64,000 nucleotides of DNA, from assembly GCA_945896675.1 (NCBI GenBank), contig CAMDEM010000001.1, forward strand, positions 62,001 to 126,000, given 5' to 3'. Shown in pieces: positions 45,541 to 53,278 of the stretch. This DNA is from Cyanobium sp. NIES-981. GTDB lineage: Bacteria; Cyanobacteriota; Cyanobacteriia; PCC-6307; Cyanobiaceae. Position numbers and translations under genes: made by a program. Position 1 is the first letter of the stretch; each line of letters opens with the position of its first letter. The notes under the pieces were generated by a model. The model was not told where the DNA came from. It was given only the letters and a program-made list of their open reading frames with translations, and ran no database searches.

Positions 45541-45894
45541 TTAGGCGCTAACGCTCACGTGGCAGTCCAAAAACCCCTGGGCAGGCTCGGCCAGGGCGCT
45601 CAGGGCCCTGTGGGTGGCGTAGCGGCGGGTGATGTCCCCAAGCAGGCTGGCAACTGATTTGCTGCGGCTCAGCCTTTGCAAATCCCCCACCAGGGCCAGG
45701 GAGCCATCCTGTTGGCGGCACCAGCCCAGCCTCGCCTCGCCGCCTAGATCGATCTGCAGCACAACGCTTTGGCAGTCGTCGGCGAATCCCTTCAAGACAC
45801 CTCCCCACACGGGTCGATGGCCCAGGGCTTCCAGGCAATGGGCCAGGGCTTCGGCATCGCGAAGCACGGTTGGCAGGATGGTGAGATGGGACAT
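45541..45894 (-). CDS. DUF1257 (Ycf35-like) protein
   Basis: The 117-residue product begins MSHLTILPTVLRDAEALAHC, the typical start of DUF1257/Ycf35 proteins encoded in cyanobacteria and algal plastids, and continues with a LQIDLGGEARLGW strand and SVASLLGDITRRYATHRAL. Function is unknown to me. It is the first gene of the run DUF1257, M61 peptidase, amidase and diverges from purN with 6 nt between start codons. Confidence 0.82.
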   Translation of the reverse strand: MSHLTILPTVLRDAEALAHCLEALGHRPVWGGVLKGFADDCQSVVLQIDLGGEARLGWCRQQDGSLALVGDLQRLSRSKSVASLLGDITRRYATHRALSALAEPAQGFLDCHVSVSA

Positions 45895-45900
45895 GGCGCA

Positions 45901-46551
45901 ATGCCCGCTTTGGCAGACCCTAGCGATCGTGGGGGCGGCGTCCAGTGGCCGTTGCCACAGGACTGGCCATCAACCAGGCAGCCCTTGCGGCTCGGCGTGA
46001 TGGCCTCCGGGGAAGGCAGCAACTTCGAGGCCCTGGCCGAGAGCTGCCGCCGGGGCTGGGCAGAGATCGTTTTGCTTGTCGTGAACAACGACCAATGCGG
46101 CGCCCATCGGCGCGCTGAACGGCTTGGAATTCCCTGCACCTTGATCGACCATCGCCACTATCCAAGGCGGGAGGATTTGGACCGGGCCCTGATCCAGGCC
46201 TTTCAGCAGCAGCAGGTGGATCTGGTGGCCATGGCCGGGTGGATGCGGATCGTCACACCGTTGCTCATCCAGGCCTATCCAGCACGGCTGATCAACATCC
46301 ACCCCTCCCTGTTGCCCAGCTTTCCTGGGATCGATGGTGTCGGCCAAGCGCTGGCAGCGGGGGTGACCCTCAGCGGCTGCACCGCCCACCTGGTGAGTGA
46401 GGAGGTTGATGCGGGAGAAATCCTCGTTCAGGCGGCGGTGCCCGTGCTCAAAACCGATGACCACGCCAGTTTGAGTGCCCGGATCCATCGCCAGGAACAC
46501 AAGGTCCTGCCCTTGGCCGTTGCCCTTGCTGCCCAAAAGCTGGGTCTTTAG
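45901..46551 (+). CDS. purN: Phosphoribosylglycinamide formyltransferase
   Basis: From ATG 45901 the product is 216 residues, PurN size. MASGEGSNFEAL (about 34-45) binds the substrate phosphate. NIHPSLLPSFPG holds the catalytic Asn-x-His, and GCTAHLVSEEVDAGEILVQ holds the catalytic Asp. PurN formylates glycinamide ribonucleotide in purine synthesis. The frame is open upstream to 45769, antisense to DUF1257, but that part has no match. Its end overlaps the argC end on the opposite strand by 4 nt. Confidence 0.94.
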   Translation: MPALADPSDRGGGVQWPLPQDWPSTRQPLRLGVMASGEGSNFEALAESCRRGWAEIVLLVVNNDQCGAHRRAERLGIPCTLIDHRHYPRREDLDRALIQAFQQQQVDLVAMAGWMRIVTPLLIQAYPARLINIHPSLLPSFPGIDGVGQALAAGVTLSGCTAHLVSEEVDAGEILVQAAVPVLKTDDHASLSARIHRQEHKVLPLAVALAAQKLGL

Positions 46552-47612
46552 GGATAGAAGGGCAAGAGGGGGAGCCCTGTGGTGGCATCAAGCCCTGCCA
46601 TCAGGTTGAGGCATTGCACCCCTTGGCCCGCCTGGCCTTTGACCAGATTGTCGATGGCAGCCATCAGAATCAGCTGGCCCGTGCGGGGGTCAACCTGTAC
46701 GGAAAGCAGGGCCCGGTTGGTTTGGCGCACCCACTTGGTGGAGGGATAGGTGCCCACCGGCAGCACATCCACGCAGGGGGCATGGCGGTAGGCCGCTTCC
46801 AGCAGGGTGCGGCAATCGTCCGAACGCAGACCGGGGTCGCGCAGCCTGCAGTACACCGTGGCCAGGAGCCCGCGCACCATCGGCATCAGGTGGGGGGTGA
46901 ACTGGAGCTGGATCGGTTGGCCGGCCGCCTGGCTTGCGGCCTGCTCAATCTCACTGGTGTGGCGATGGCCCACCACGCCATAGGGGGCGACGGCCTCCGA
47001 GGCCTCGGCCAAAAGTAGGTTTTCCTTGGCAGCCCTACCCCCACCCGAGGTGCCTGTTTTGGCGTCGATCACGATGCCACTGGTATCGATTAATCCCTGC
47101 TTCAAAAAGGGCAGCAGGCCCAGCAGCGAAGCCGTGGGGAAGCAGCCTGGGGCGGCCACCAGACGGGCCTCCCGGATCCGATCGGCCTCCCACTCCGGCA
47201 AGCCATAGACGGCGCTCTGGCAGAGGTGGCTGTCGCTGCGAACTACCTCCTGGGCTTCCTGGGCATACACCTGCTTCCACTCGTCGAGGGAGCGGTAGCG
47301 GTAGTCGGCGGAAAGATCCACCACCCGCACCCCCCGTTCGAGCAGGGCCGGCACCAGTTGGGCCGCTAGCCCATTGGGCAGGCTGAGCACGGCGAAATCG
47401 GCCTGCTCGGCGATGGCTACCGGATCGGGACTCTGGACAACGGGGTCGCCTGCCAGGGGCAGGAAGGGAACCAGGGAACTCCAGCGCTTGCCGCTGCTGC
47501 GCTCGCCCCCTAAAAAGGTGACCTCCAGGCCCGGGTGCTGGTGGAGCAGGCGCAAGGTCTGTAGACCGCCGTAGCCGCTAGCGCCTATGACCGCAACGCG
47601 CTTGCTTGTCAT
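46548..47612 (-). CDS. argC: N-acetyl-gamma-glutamyl-phosphate reductase
   Basis: The 354-residue product has the Rossmann start VIGASGYGGLQTLRLL, the LSLPNGLA loop, the catalytic Cys157 in VAAPGCFPTAS, and HRHTSEIEQ for substrate binding. ArgC reduces N-acetylglutamyl phosphate in arginine synthesis. It is a single-gene unit divergent from ribBA, with 41 nt between start codons, and converges with purN. Confidence 0.96.
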   Translation of the reverse strand: MTSKRVAVIGASGYGGLQTLRLLHQHPGLEVTFLGGERSSGKRWSSLVPFLPLAGDPVVQSPDPVAIAEQADFAVLSLPNGLAAQLVPALLERGVRVVDLSADYRYRSLDEWKQVYAQEAQEVVRSDSHLCQSAVYGLPEWEADRIREARLVAAPGCFPTASLLGLLPFLKQGLIDTSGIVIDAKTGTSGGGRAAKENLLLAEASEAVAPYGVVGHRHTSEIEQAASQAAGQPIQLQFTPHLMPMVRGLLATVYCRLRDPGLRSDDCRTLLEAAYRHAPCVDVLPVGTYPSTKWVRQTNRALLSVQVDPRTGQLILMAAIDNLVKGQAGQGVQCLNLMAGLDATTGLPLLPFYP

Positions 47613-47653
47613 CGCAGTGACCCTTGGGCCGAACGTACCGGGCTTTATAAAGG

Positions 47654-49354
47654 ATGATTGCGCTAGGGGCCATGGGCCCGGTGGGCTTTCCTTTGACCCT
47701 TCTGAGCGACCAACCGCCTAGCCAGCAGGGCATAGCCATTGCCTTTGACCCGATTGCGGACGCCCTGGCCGCTATCCGTAACGGTGATTCGATTGTCGTT
47801 GTCGACGACGAAAACCGGGAGAACGAGGGGGATCTGATCTGTGCGGCCCAGTTCGCCACCCCTGAACAGATCAACTTCATGGCCACCGAGGCCCGGGGGC
47901 TGATTTGCCTCGCCATGGAGGGCGAGCGCCTCGACGTGCTGGATCTGCCCTTGATGGTGGATCGCAACACCGACAGCAACCAGACCGCCTTCACCGTGAG
48001 TGTGGACGCAGGCCCTGAAAATGGTGTGAGCACTGGAATTTCTGCCGAGGATCGGGCCCGCACGATCCAGGTGGCGATCCATCCGACCACCCGGCCCGCC
48101 GACCTCCGCCGCCCCGGTCACATCTTTCCGCTCCGGGCCAAGCAAGGGGGGGTGCTCAAGCGGGCTGGCCACACCGAGGCCGCCGTCGATTTAGCCCGAC
48201 TGGCTGGCTTGTATCCAGCTGGCGTGATCTGTGAGATCCAGAACGCCGATGGCTCCATGGCCCGGTTGCCCCAATTGGTGGATTACGCCCAGCGCCACAA
48301 GCTCAAGCTGATCAACATCGCCGATCTGATCGGCTACAGGCTTGCTACCGAGCGCTTTGTGCGCCGCCAGGCCGAGGCCGCCATGCCCAGTGCCTTCGGC
48401 ACGTTCCGGGCCATTGGCTACCGCAATGAGCTCGATGGCAGCGAGCACATGGCGATCGTTAAAGGCCATCCCGAAACAGCGACAGATCCGGTTTTGGTTC
48501 GGGTGCACTCCGAGTGCCTAACGGGCGATGCCTTCGGTTCGCTGCGTTGTGATTGCCGGCCCCAACTGGAGGCGGCCCTGCGCATGGTGGAGGCGGCCGG
48601 AGAGGGGGTGGTGGTGTATCTACGCCAGGAAGGCCGTGGGATCGGTTTGATCAACAAGCTCAAGGCCTATTCCCTGCAAGACACGGGCCTAGACACCGTG
48701 GAAGCCAACGAAAGGTTGGGCTTTGCCGCCGACCTCCGCAACTACGGGGTCGGAGCCCAAATCCTGAGTGACCTGGGCGTACAGCGGCTGCAATTAATCA
48801 CCAACAATCCCCGCAAAATTGCCGGATTGGGCGGCTATGGACTCCAGGTCGAAGGGCGGGTGCCCCTGGTGATGGATGCCGGTCAGCACAACGCCGCGTA
48901 CCTCCAGACCAAGCGCACCAAACTCGGCCACATGATGGATGGTCCCCAGGTGGTGCTTGCCTGGCACGGCGACACGGACCCCCTGGCCTGGGCCCCCCAC
49001 CGTGAGCAACTCCGCCAATGGGCAGACGCCGAGCAGCTCAGCTTGGAGGTGGAAGACCATCCCCGCCTGCTGGCCCTGTTGAATCAGCCAGCCCTAGCCG
49101 TGCTCCTCGGACCGGGCCTGGATCGGGCCATCGATCCCGCCCAAATCCAAAAGCTTCTGGCCACCATGGCCGGTTGGCATGGAACCCAGGCTGTCAGCTT
49201 GCTGCTGGCCCCCGATGGCCAACGGTCCAGCCATCCCAGCGTCGAACTCGAACCCAGCCCACGCCCATTAGCGGAACTGGGTTCTCCATCGGGCGGCGGA
49301 CCAATCTCCCAAGGGCTCCAGTTGGAGCCCGGAGCGTTTTTGGTCTGGCGCTAA
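47654..49354 (+). CDS. ribBA: Bifunctional DHBP synthase / GTP cyclohydrolase II
   Basis: Residues about 30-235 are the 3,4-dihydroxy-2-butanone-4-phosphate synthase ([39 protein letters not shown]). Residues about 245-435 are GTP cyclohydrolase II with zinc ligands Cys288, Cys299 and Cys301, and [16 protein letters not shown]. Both make the two precursors of riboflavin. The last 130 residues are an extension seen in cyanobacterial RibBA, function unknown. The start is uncertain: ATG 47654 has a weak site, while ATG 47672 has AGGGG 4 nt upstream. No FMN riboswitch fits in the 41-nt gap to argC. Confidence 0.95.
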   Translation: MIALGAMGPVGFPLTLLSDQPPSQQGIAIAFDPIADALAAIRNGDSIVVVDDENRENEGDLICAAQFATPEQINFMATEARGLICLAMEGERLDVLDLPLMVDRNTDSNQTAFTVSVDAGPENGVSTGISAEDRARTIQVAIHPTTRPADLRRPGHIFPLRAKQGGVLKRAGHTEAAVDLARLAGLYPAGVICEIQNADGSMARLPQLVDYAQRHKLKLINIADLIGYRLATERFVRRQAEAAMPSAFGTFRAIGYRNELDGSEHMAIVKGHPETATDPVLVRVHSECLTGDAFGSLRCDCRPQLEAALRMVEAAGEGVVVYLRQEGRGIGLINKLKAYSLQDTGLDTVEANERLGFAADLRNYGVGAQILSDLGVQRLQLITNNPRKIAGLGGYGLQVEGRVPLVMDAGQHNAAYLQTKRTKLGHMMDGPQVVLAWHGDTDPLAWAPHREQLRQWADAEQLSLEVEDHPRLLALLNQPALAVLLGPGLDRAIDPAQIQKLLATMAGWHGTQAVSLLLAPDGQRSSHPSVELEPSPRPLAELGSPSGGGPISQGLQLEPGAFLVWR

Positions 49355-49389
49355 GCCGGCTAAATCCGCCTGGGTTGTCACCGCTGGGG

Positions 49390-49435
49390 GATCACCGGGA
49401 TGATCACCCCTGCAGGATCACTTCTGGACGATCAC
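49390..49435. repeat. Four GATCAC repeats at the ribBA-ppiB convergent gap
   Basis: GATCAC occurs at 49390, 49402, 49416 and 49430 (12, 14 and 14 bp apart). The last two units extend to an exact GATCACTTCTG pair. The final copy contains the ppiB stop codon (minus strand), so the repeats look like a multiplied gene end. Confidence 0.8.
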
Positions 49436-49872
49436 TTCTGAATGGTGACCTTGCTGATCTTGGTGCCCTTTTTCACAGCCAGCACCACGTCCATGTTGCC
49501 GGTGTGGCCGAAGACGGTGTGAACCCCATCCAAGTGGGGTTGGGCTTCATGGCAGAGGAAGAACTGGGAACCGCCGGTGTTCTTGCCGGCGTGGGCCATG
49601 GAGAAGGTGCCGGCCTGATGCTTGTTGGGGTTGATTTCGCAGTTGATCTGGTAACCAGGGCCACCGGTACCAGCCATGCCCGGGGCACCTTCACGGCTGT
49701 TTGGGCAACCTCCCTGGGCCATGAAGCCTTCAATCACGCGGTGGAAGGCCAGACCGTCGTAGAAGCCCGACTCCGCCAACTTGACGAAATTGGCGACGGT
49801 GCCAGGGGCGTCGGCATCGAAGAGTTCAATCTCGATGGTGCCGGCTTCTGTATCCATCAGGGCTTTGGTCAC
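49432..49872 (-). CDS. ppiB: Peptidyl-prolyl cis-trans isomerase, cyclophilin type
   Basis: From GTG 49872 the product is 146 residues, beginning [19 protein letters not shown]. It has the cyclophilin core [18 protein letters not shown] with the catalytic Arg, [19 protein letters not shown] and [10 protein letters not shown]. It lacks a signal peptide, so it acts in the cytosol, speeding proline isomerisation during folding. The frame extends to 49965, but that overlaps mtnP and has no match. The stop lies in a GATCAC repeat. Confidence 0.94.
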   Translation of the reverse strand: MTKALMDTEAGTIEIELFDADAPGTVANFVKLAESGFYDGLAFHRVIEGFMAQGGCPNSREGAPGMAGTGGPGYQINCEINPNKHQAGTFSMAHAGKNTGGSQFFLCHEAQPHLDGVHTVFGHTGNMDVVLAVKKGTKISKVTIQK

Positions 49873-49951
49873 GGCGAAAGACGCAAAAAAGAGACTGTAT
49901 GGGGCCGCCGCGGTGCATGGGGCAACAATGGCGTGATTCGCCCTGCCCCCC

Positions 49952-50872
49952 ATGGCCAGCGCCAAACCGGATTCGATCGAGCTCGATCTCCAAACCGCTC
50001 GTCTGGGCGTGATTGGCGGCAGTGGCCTCTACGCCATGGATGGCCTCGAGGATGTCCGCAAACTCAAGATCAAGACCCCCTATGGCAAACCCTCGGATGC
50101 CCTGCGGTTAGGCCGCATCGGTGACTTGGAGGTGGTGTTTCTGGCCCGCCATGGGCGCCACCACAGCTTCACCCCCAGCGAGGTTCCCTACCAGGCCAAT
50201 ATTTGGGCCCTGCGCTCTTTGGGGGTGCGGTGGATTCTGTCGGTGTCGGCCGTGGGCTCCCTGCAGGAGCATGTGCGCCCCCTGGACATGGTGGTGCCGG
50301 ATCAGTTCATCGATCGAACCCATCAACGACCCCCCACCCTCTTTGGCGATGGACTGGTGGCCCACGTGGGCTTTGCCGATCCCTTTTGCCCCGCCTTGAG
50401 CCGGCTGCTCTCGGATGTGGGCGAGAGCCTGATGCCGGAGGGCCGCAGCTTGCACCGGGGCGGCACCTACCTCTGCATGGAGGGCCCTGCCTTCTCAACC
50501 CGCGCCGAATCGGAGCTCTACCGAAGCTGGGGTTGTTCCGTGATCGGTATGACCAACCACACCGAGGCTCGCCTCGCTCGGGAAGCGGAGATCGCTTACA
50601 GCACCCTGGCCATGGCCACCGACTACGACTGCTGGCACCAGGAACACGCCAGCGTCACCGTGGAGATGGTGATCGACAACCTCCGGGCCAATGCGGCCCT
50701 GGCCCAGCAGATCGTGCGCATGACAGCCGAACGCCTCGCCGTCCATCGCATTCCCAGTGGTGCCCACCATGCCCTGCGCCATGCGCTGATGACCCCCAAG
50801 GAGGAAGTTCCTGCCAGCACCCGCCGCAGGACCAACCTCTTTACAGCTCCCTATTGGGGGAGCTTTCGCTAG
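49952..50872 (+). CDS. mtnP: S-methyl-5'-thioadenosine phosphorylase
   Basis: The 306-residue product has the family-2 nucleoside phosphorylase motifs [36 protein letters not shown] and [21 protein letters not shown] in parts, and the purine-specific [15 protein letters not shown] with a conserved Asp later (ATDYDCW). It phosphorolyses methylthioadenosine from polyamine synthesis to adenine and methylthioribose 1-phosphate. Length (about 280-310) is normal. It diverges from ppiB and converges on murQ through a duplicated stop-codon region. Confidence 0.95.
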   Translation: MASAKPDSIELDLQTARLGVIGGSGLYAMDGLEDVRKLKIKTPYGKPSDALRLGRIGDLEVVFLARHGRHHSFTPSEVPYQANIWALRSLGVRWILSVSAVGSLQEHVRPLDMVVPDQFIDRTHQRPPTLFGDGLVAHVGFADPFCPALSRLLSDVGESLMPEGRSLHRGGTYLCMEGPAFSTRAESELYRSWGCSVIGMTNHTEARLAREAEIAYSTLAMATDYDCWHQEHASVTVEMVIDNLRANAALAQQIVRMTAERLAVHRIPSGAHHALRHALMTPKEEVPASTRRRTNLFTAPYWGSFR

Positions 50873-50889
50873 GGAGGCTTTCTCTAGGG
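50860..50889. repeat. Imperfect ~15-bp duplication carrying stop codons of mtnP and murQ
   Basis: GAGCTTTCGCTAGGG (50860-50874) is followed, sharing one G, by GAGGCTTTCTCTAGGG (50874-50889). CTAG in the first copy gives the mtnP stop (TAG, 50870-50872); CTAG in the second copy gives the murQ stop on the minus strand (50884-50886). A palindromic CTAG thus serves as a stop on both strands. Confidence 0.75.
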
Positions 50890-51822
50890 GATGGCGTTGA
50901 GGGAGGCGCCGCAGGCCTCCAGGGTGTGGCGCAGGCTGGGGCCGAACTGGCGCAGTTTGTCTGCCGCTTCGGCCGCATCCAGCCCGGTAGCCGCCATCAG
51001 CAGAGCCAATTTCACCGAACCTTGGGCCCTGTGGAGCAGGTCTCGGCCAGGTTCCCTGGCCACCCCCGCCAGGTCGCCCAGAATGCGCAGCGCCCGGTCT
51101 TCGAGTTTGGCGTTGGTCACTGCCACATCGACCATGCGGTTTCCGTAAACCTTCCCCAGTCGCACCATGACCCCGGTCGACAGGATATTGAGCGCCATTT
51201 TGGTGGCCGTACCGGCCTTGAGCCTGGTAGACCCCGCCAGCAATTCAGGACCGGTGAGCAGCCGAATGTTGATGGAACACGGCATGGCTGCCTGCTCCGT
51301 GGGAACACAGGCCATGGCAATGGCCAAGGCACCGATGGATTGGGCATGGTTCAGCCCCCCCAACACGTAGGGGGTGGTTCCGCCTGCGGCAATGCCAACC
51401 AGGCAATCAGCCTGGCAAAAGCCCCGTGCTTCCAAGTCAGCAACGCCCGCCTCGTATAAATCTTCCAGGCCCTCAGAGCTGCGCAATAGGGCTGGGGCCC
51501 CGCCGGCGAGAACGCCTTGCACCAGCTCCGGTGGGCTGCAAAAGGTGGGGGGACATTCGGCCGCATCCAACACCCCAAGCCGCCCCGAGGTGCCGGCGCC
51601 TAGGTAAAACAGCCGGCCGCCCTTGCTGAGCCTGGCTGCGACCTGGTCGATGGCCGCAGCCAGGTGATCACCAGCAGCCTCGACGGCCCGCTGGACATCG
51701 AGGTCGTTCTGCAAAAACAGGTCAACCAGCGCTTGGGTGCCGAGCTGGTCGAGGGTTTCACTGGATGGGTGGGGCTGTTCGGTCAGCAGGTGACCGCGAT
51801 CCCCCTGCACCTTCAGGCTCAC
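50884..51822 (-). CDS. murQ: N-acetylmuramic acid 6-phosphate etherase
   Basis: The 312-residue product has the SIS-domain motif YLGAGTSGRLGVLDAAECPP (about 73-92), the SSEGLEDLYEAG block with a catalytic Glu, GIAAGGTTPYVLG, and the family C-terminal SGV-type motif (TGVMVRLGKVYGNRMVDV). MurQ cleaves the lactyl ether of MurNAc 6-phosphate to GlcNAc 6-phosphate during recycling of cell-wall fragments. The start is GTG, overlapping the DUF3110 stop as GTGA. No anhydro-MurNAc kinase is near. Confidence 0.95.
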   Translation of the reverse strand: MSLKVQGDRGHLLTEQPHPSSETLDQLGTQALVDLFLQNDLDVQRAVEAAGDHLAAAIDQVAARLSKGGRLFYLGAGTSGRLGVLDAAECPPTFCSPPELVQGVLAGGAPALLRSSEGLEDLYEAGVADLEARGFCQADCLVGIAAGGTTPYVLGGLNHAQSIGALAIAMACVPTEQAAMPCSINIRLLTGPELLAGSTRLKAGTATKMALNILSTGVMVRLGKVYGNRMVDVAVTNAKLEDRALRILGDLAGVAREPGRDLLHRAQGSVKLALLMAATGLDAAEAADKLRQFGPSLRHTLEACGASLNAIP

Positions 51823-52256
51823 AGCAAGCCCTCGAGTTGGCGGCGAAAGGCCTCCAGCTTTGGATCGGCGCTTTCGATCGGTTCAGCCGTGGCCTTACCA
51901 CCGGAATTGGCACCTGGCTCTGTGTCGCTCCCGTCCTCCGAATCCTGCCAATTGGCCACGTCCATGTTGCGCTCTGGGGGCGCGATGAACAGGCGATCTT
52001 CCGCACTTTCTGGCAGGAAGCCTGAGGGAACAAACCGGGACTCGTAGCCAGCCTGGCTGCAGAACAACTCCATCTCTTCCCGATCCAACAGTTCCACCGT
52101 GGGAATGGGGAAGTCCTGGGCTTCCAGCAGGCCGGCGTAACGCTCAGCGTCATCGCGATCTTCAAACAGCAGCACCACCGTGCGGCCATTCAGCTCGAGC
52201 GAATGGATTCCCTCCTGGTCACTGCCGGAATCGAAAAGCAGGACATGCACCGACAT
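51819..52256 (-). CDS. DUF3110 family protein
   Basis: From ATG 52256 the product is 145 residues, beginning MSVHVLLFDSGSDQEGIHSL. The DUF3110 part covers the first 90 residues (VVLLFEDRDDAERYAGLLEA, then PIPTVELLDREEMELFC). The rest is acidic and low in complexity with a final helix. DUF3110 is found in cyanobacteria and plant plastids, with no known role. It overlaps murQ by 4 nt and follows dnaJ by 53 nt, so it may belong to the dnaK3 operon. Confidence 0.82.
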   Translation of the reverse strand: MSVHVLLFDSGSDQEGIHSLELNGRTVVLLFEDRDDAERYAGLLEAQDFPIPTVELLDREEMELFCSQAGYESRFVPSGFLPESAEDRLFIAPPERNMDVANWQDSEDGSDTEPGANSGGKATAEPIESADPKLEAFRRQLEGLL

Positions 52257-52309
52257 AGGGGCGCGATTGAGGCTCAAGGTTGGCTTCAGTCTCTCACCGC
52301 TCTCGAGCC

Positions 52310-53278
52310 TTAGGCCCCCTGGGCCAGTTCTTCGAGCCTGCGGTAGAGGGCCACCTCCGCCTCACTGAGCTCCTCGGGCACAACGATCTTGATTTCAACG
52401 AGCTGGTCGCCGCGCTGCTCGGACCACTCCAAACCACGACCCCGTAGGCGGAGTAGGCGACCGCTGGAGGAACCCGCTGGAACGGTCATTTTCACCGGAC
52501 CCCGCAGGGTCGGCACGACAACGCCACAGCCCAGGGCAGCCTCAGCCGGCGTCAGTTCCAACTTGTAGAGAATGCGCAGCCCATCAACCCGAAGCCCGTC
52601 GGCGGTCCGCACCCGCAGCTGTAAGAAATGATCAGCTCCTCCGGCGGCCACACCTTCCAATCTCAATCGCCAGCCATCCCCGGCAAAGGGCGGGGTCCAC
52701 ACCTCAATGCAGGTGCCATTGGCGAGCTCGAGCTCGATGCGCTCACCTTGGAGGGCCTGCTCAGGCGTGAGCTCCACCACCGATTCCAAATCGGTGGTGG
52801 CCGCCACTGGCGGCGGGGCGGCTGGTGCCGTTGCCACCTGGCCAGCGGTGGGGCCAACCTCAACCCGCTCCCTCACCGGCTCCCTAACGCGATCCGGAAC
52901 CCGATCCGGTTCATAGACGCTCTCGCGCTCCCGGCGCTTGGCCCGGCGGTCGCCAAACAATTCGGCGAGGTAGTCCTCAAAGTCGGGAAAGCCCCTGGCG
53001 AAGGGATCACCATCGGGGCCGGCGACTGCACCGCCTGGATCCTCTCCATTGGCTGCCTCCCAAAGCTGCCTTTTGAGCGGGTCAGAGAGCACCGCATAGG
53101 CCTCATTCACCAACTTGAATTGGTCTTCAGCCCTCGGGTCGTTGGCGTTGAGATCGGGATGCCAGCGCCGGGCCTGGGTTCGAAAGGCCCGCTTCAAGCT
53201 TGTGCCATCGGCACCGGGGGAAAGCCCCAGCACCGACCAGTAATCCTGGCTCGTTGAACTGCGGGTCACAGACGTCAC
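52310..53278 (-). CDS. J-domain protein (DnaJ, type II) paired with DnaK3
   Basis: The 322-residue product has an N-terminal J domain (about 10-75) with His40-Pro41-Asp42, a charged linker with a Glu/Arg/Pro tract (about 113-145) and the C-terminal substrate-binding fold (about 165-305, TPEQALQGERIELEL and RGPVKMTVPAGSSSGRLL). It has no zinc-finger domain. It should stimulate the ATPase of the DnaK encoded upstream. The start is GTG, overlapping the dnaK stop as GTGA. Such pairs in cyanobacteria have been called dnaJ/dnaK3. Confidence 0.92.
   Translation of the reverse strand: MTSVTRSSTSQDYWSVLGLSPGADGTSLKRAFRTQARRWHPDLNANDPRAEDQFKLVNEAYAVLSDPLKRQLWEAANGEDPGGAVAGPDGDPFARGFPDFEDYLAELFGDRRAKRRERESVYEPDRVPDRVREPVRERVEVGPTAGQVATAPAAPPPVAATTDLESVVELTPEQALQGERIELELANGTCIEVWTPPFAGDGWRLRLEGVAAGGADHFLQLRVRTADGLRVDGLRILYKLELTPAEAALGCGVVVPTLRGPVKMTVPAGSSSGRLLRLRGRGLEWSEQRGDQLVEIKIVVPEELSEAEVALYRRLEELAQGA

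Noticed and set aside
47613-47653. FMN riboswitch before ribBA
   Set aside because: The gap to argC is 41 nt, too short for the element, and no conserved box is seen.
50203-51459. 418-aa plus-strand frame across mtnP and murQ
   Set aside because: It runs in another frame of mtnP and antisense to murQ, both typical complete genes. Its composition (Gly/Pro/Arg/His) fits a shadow.
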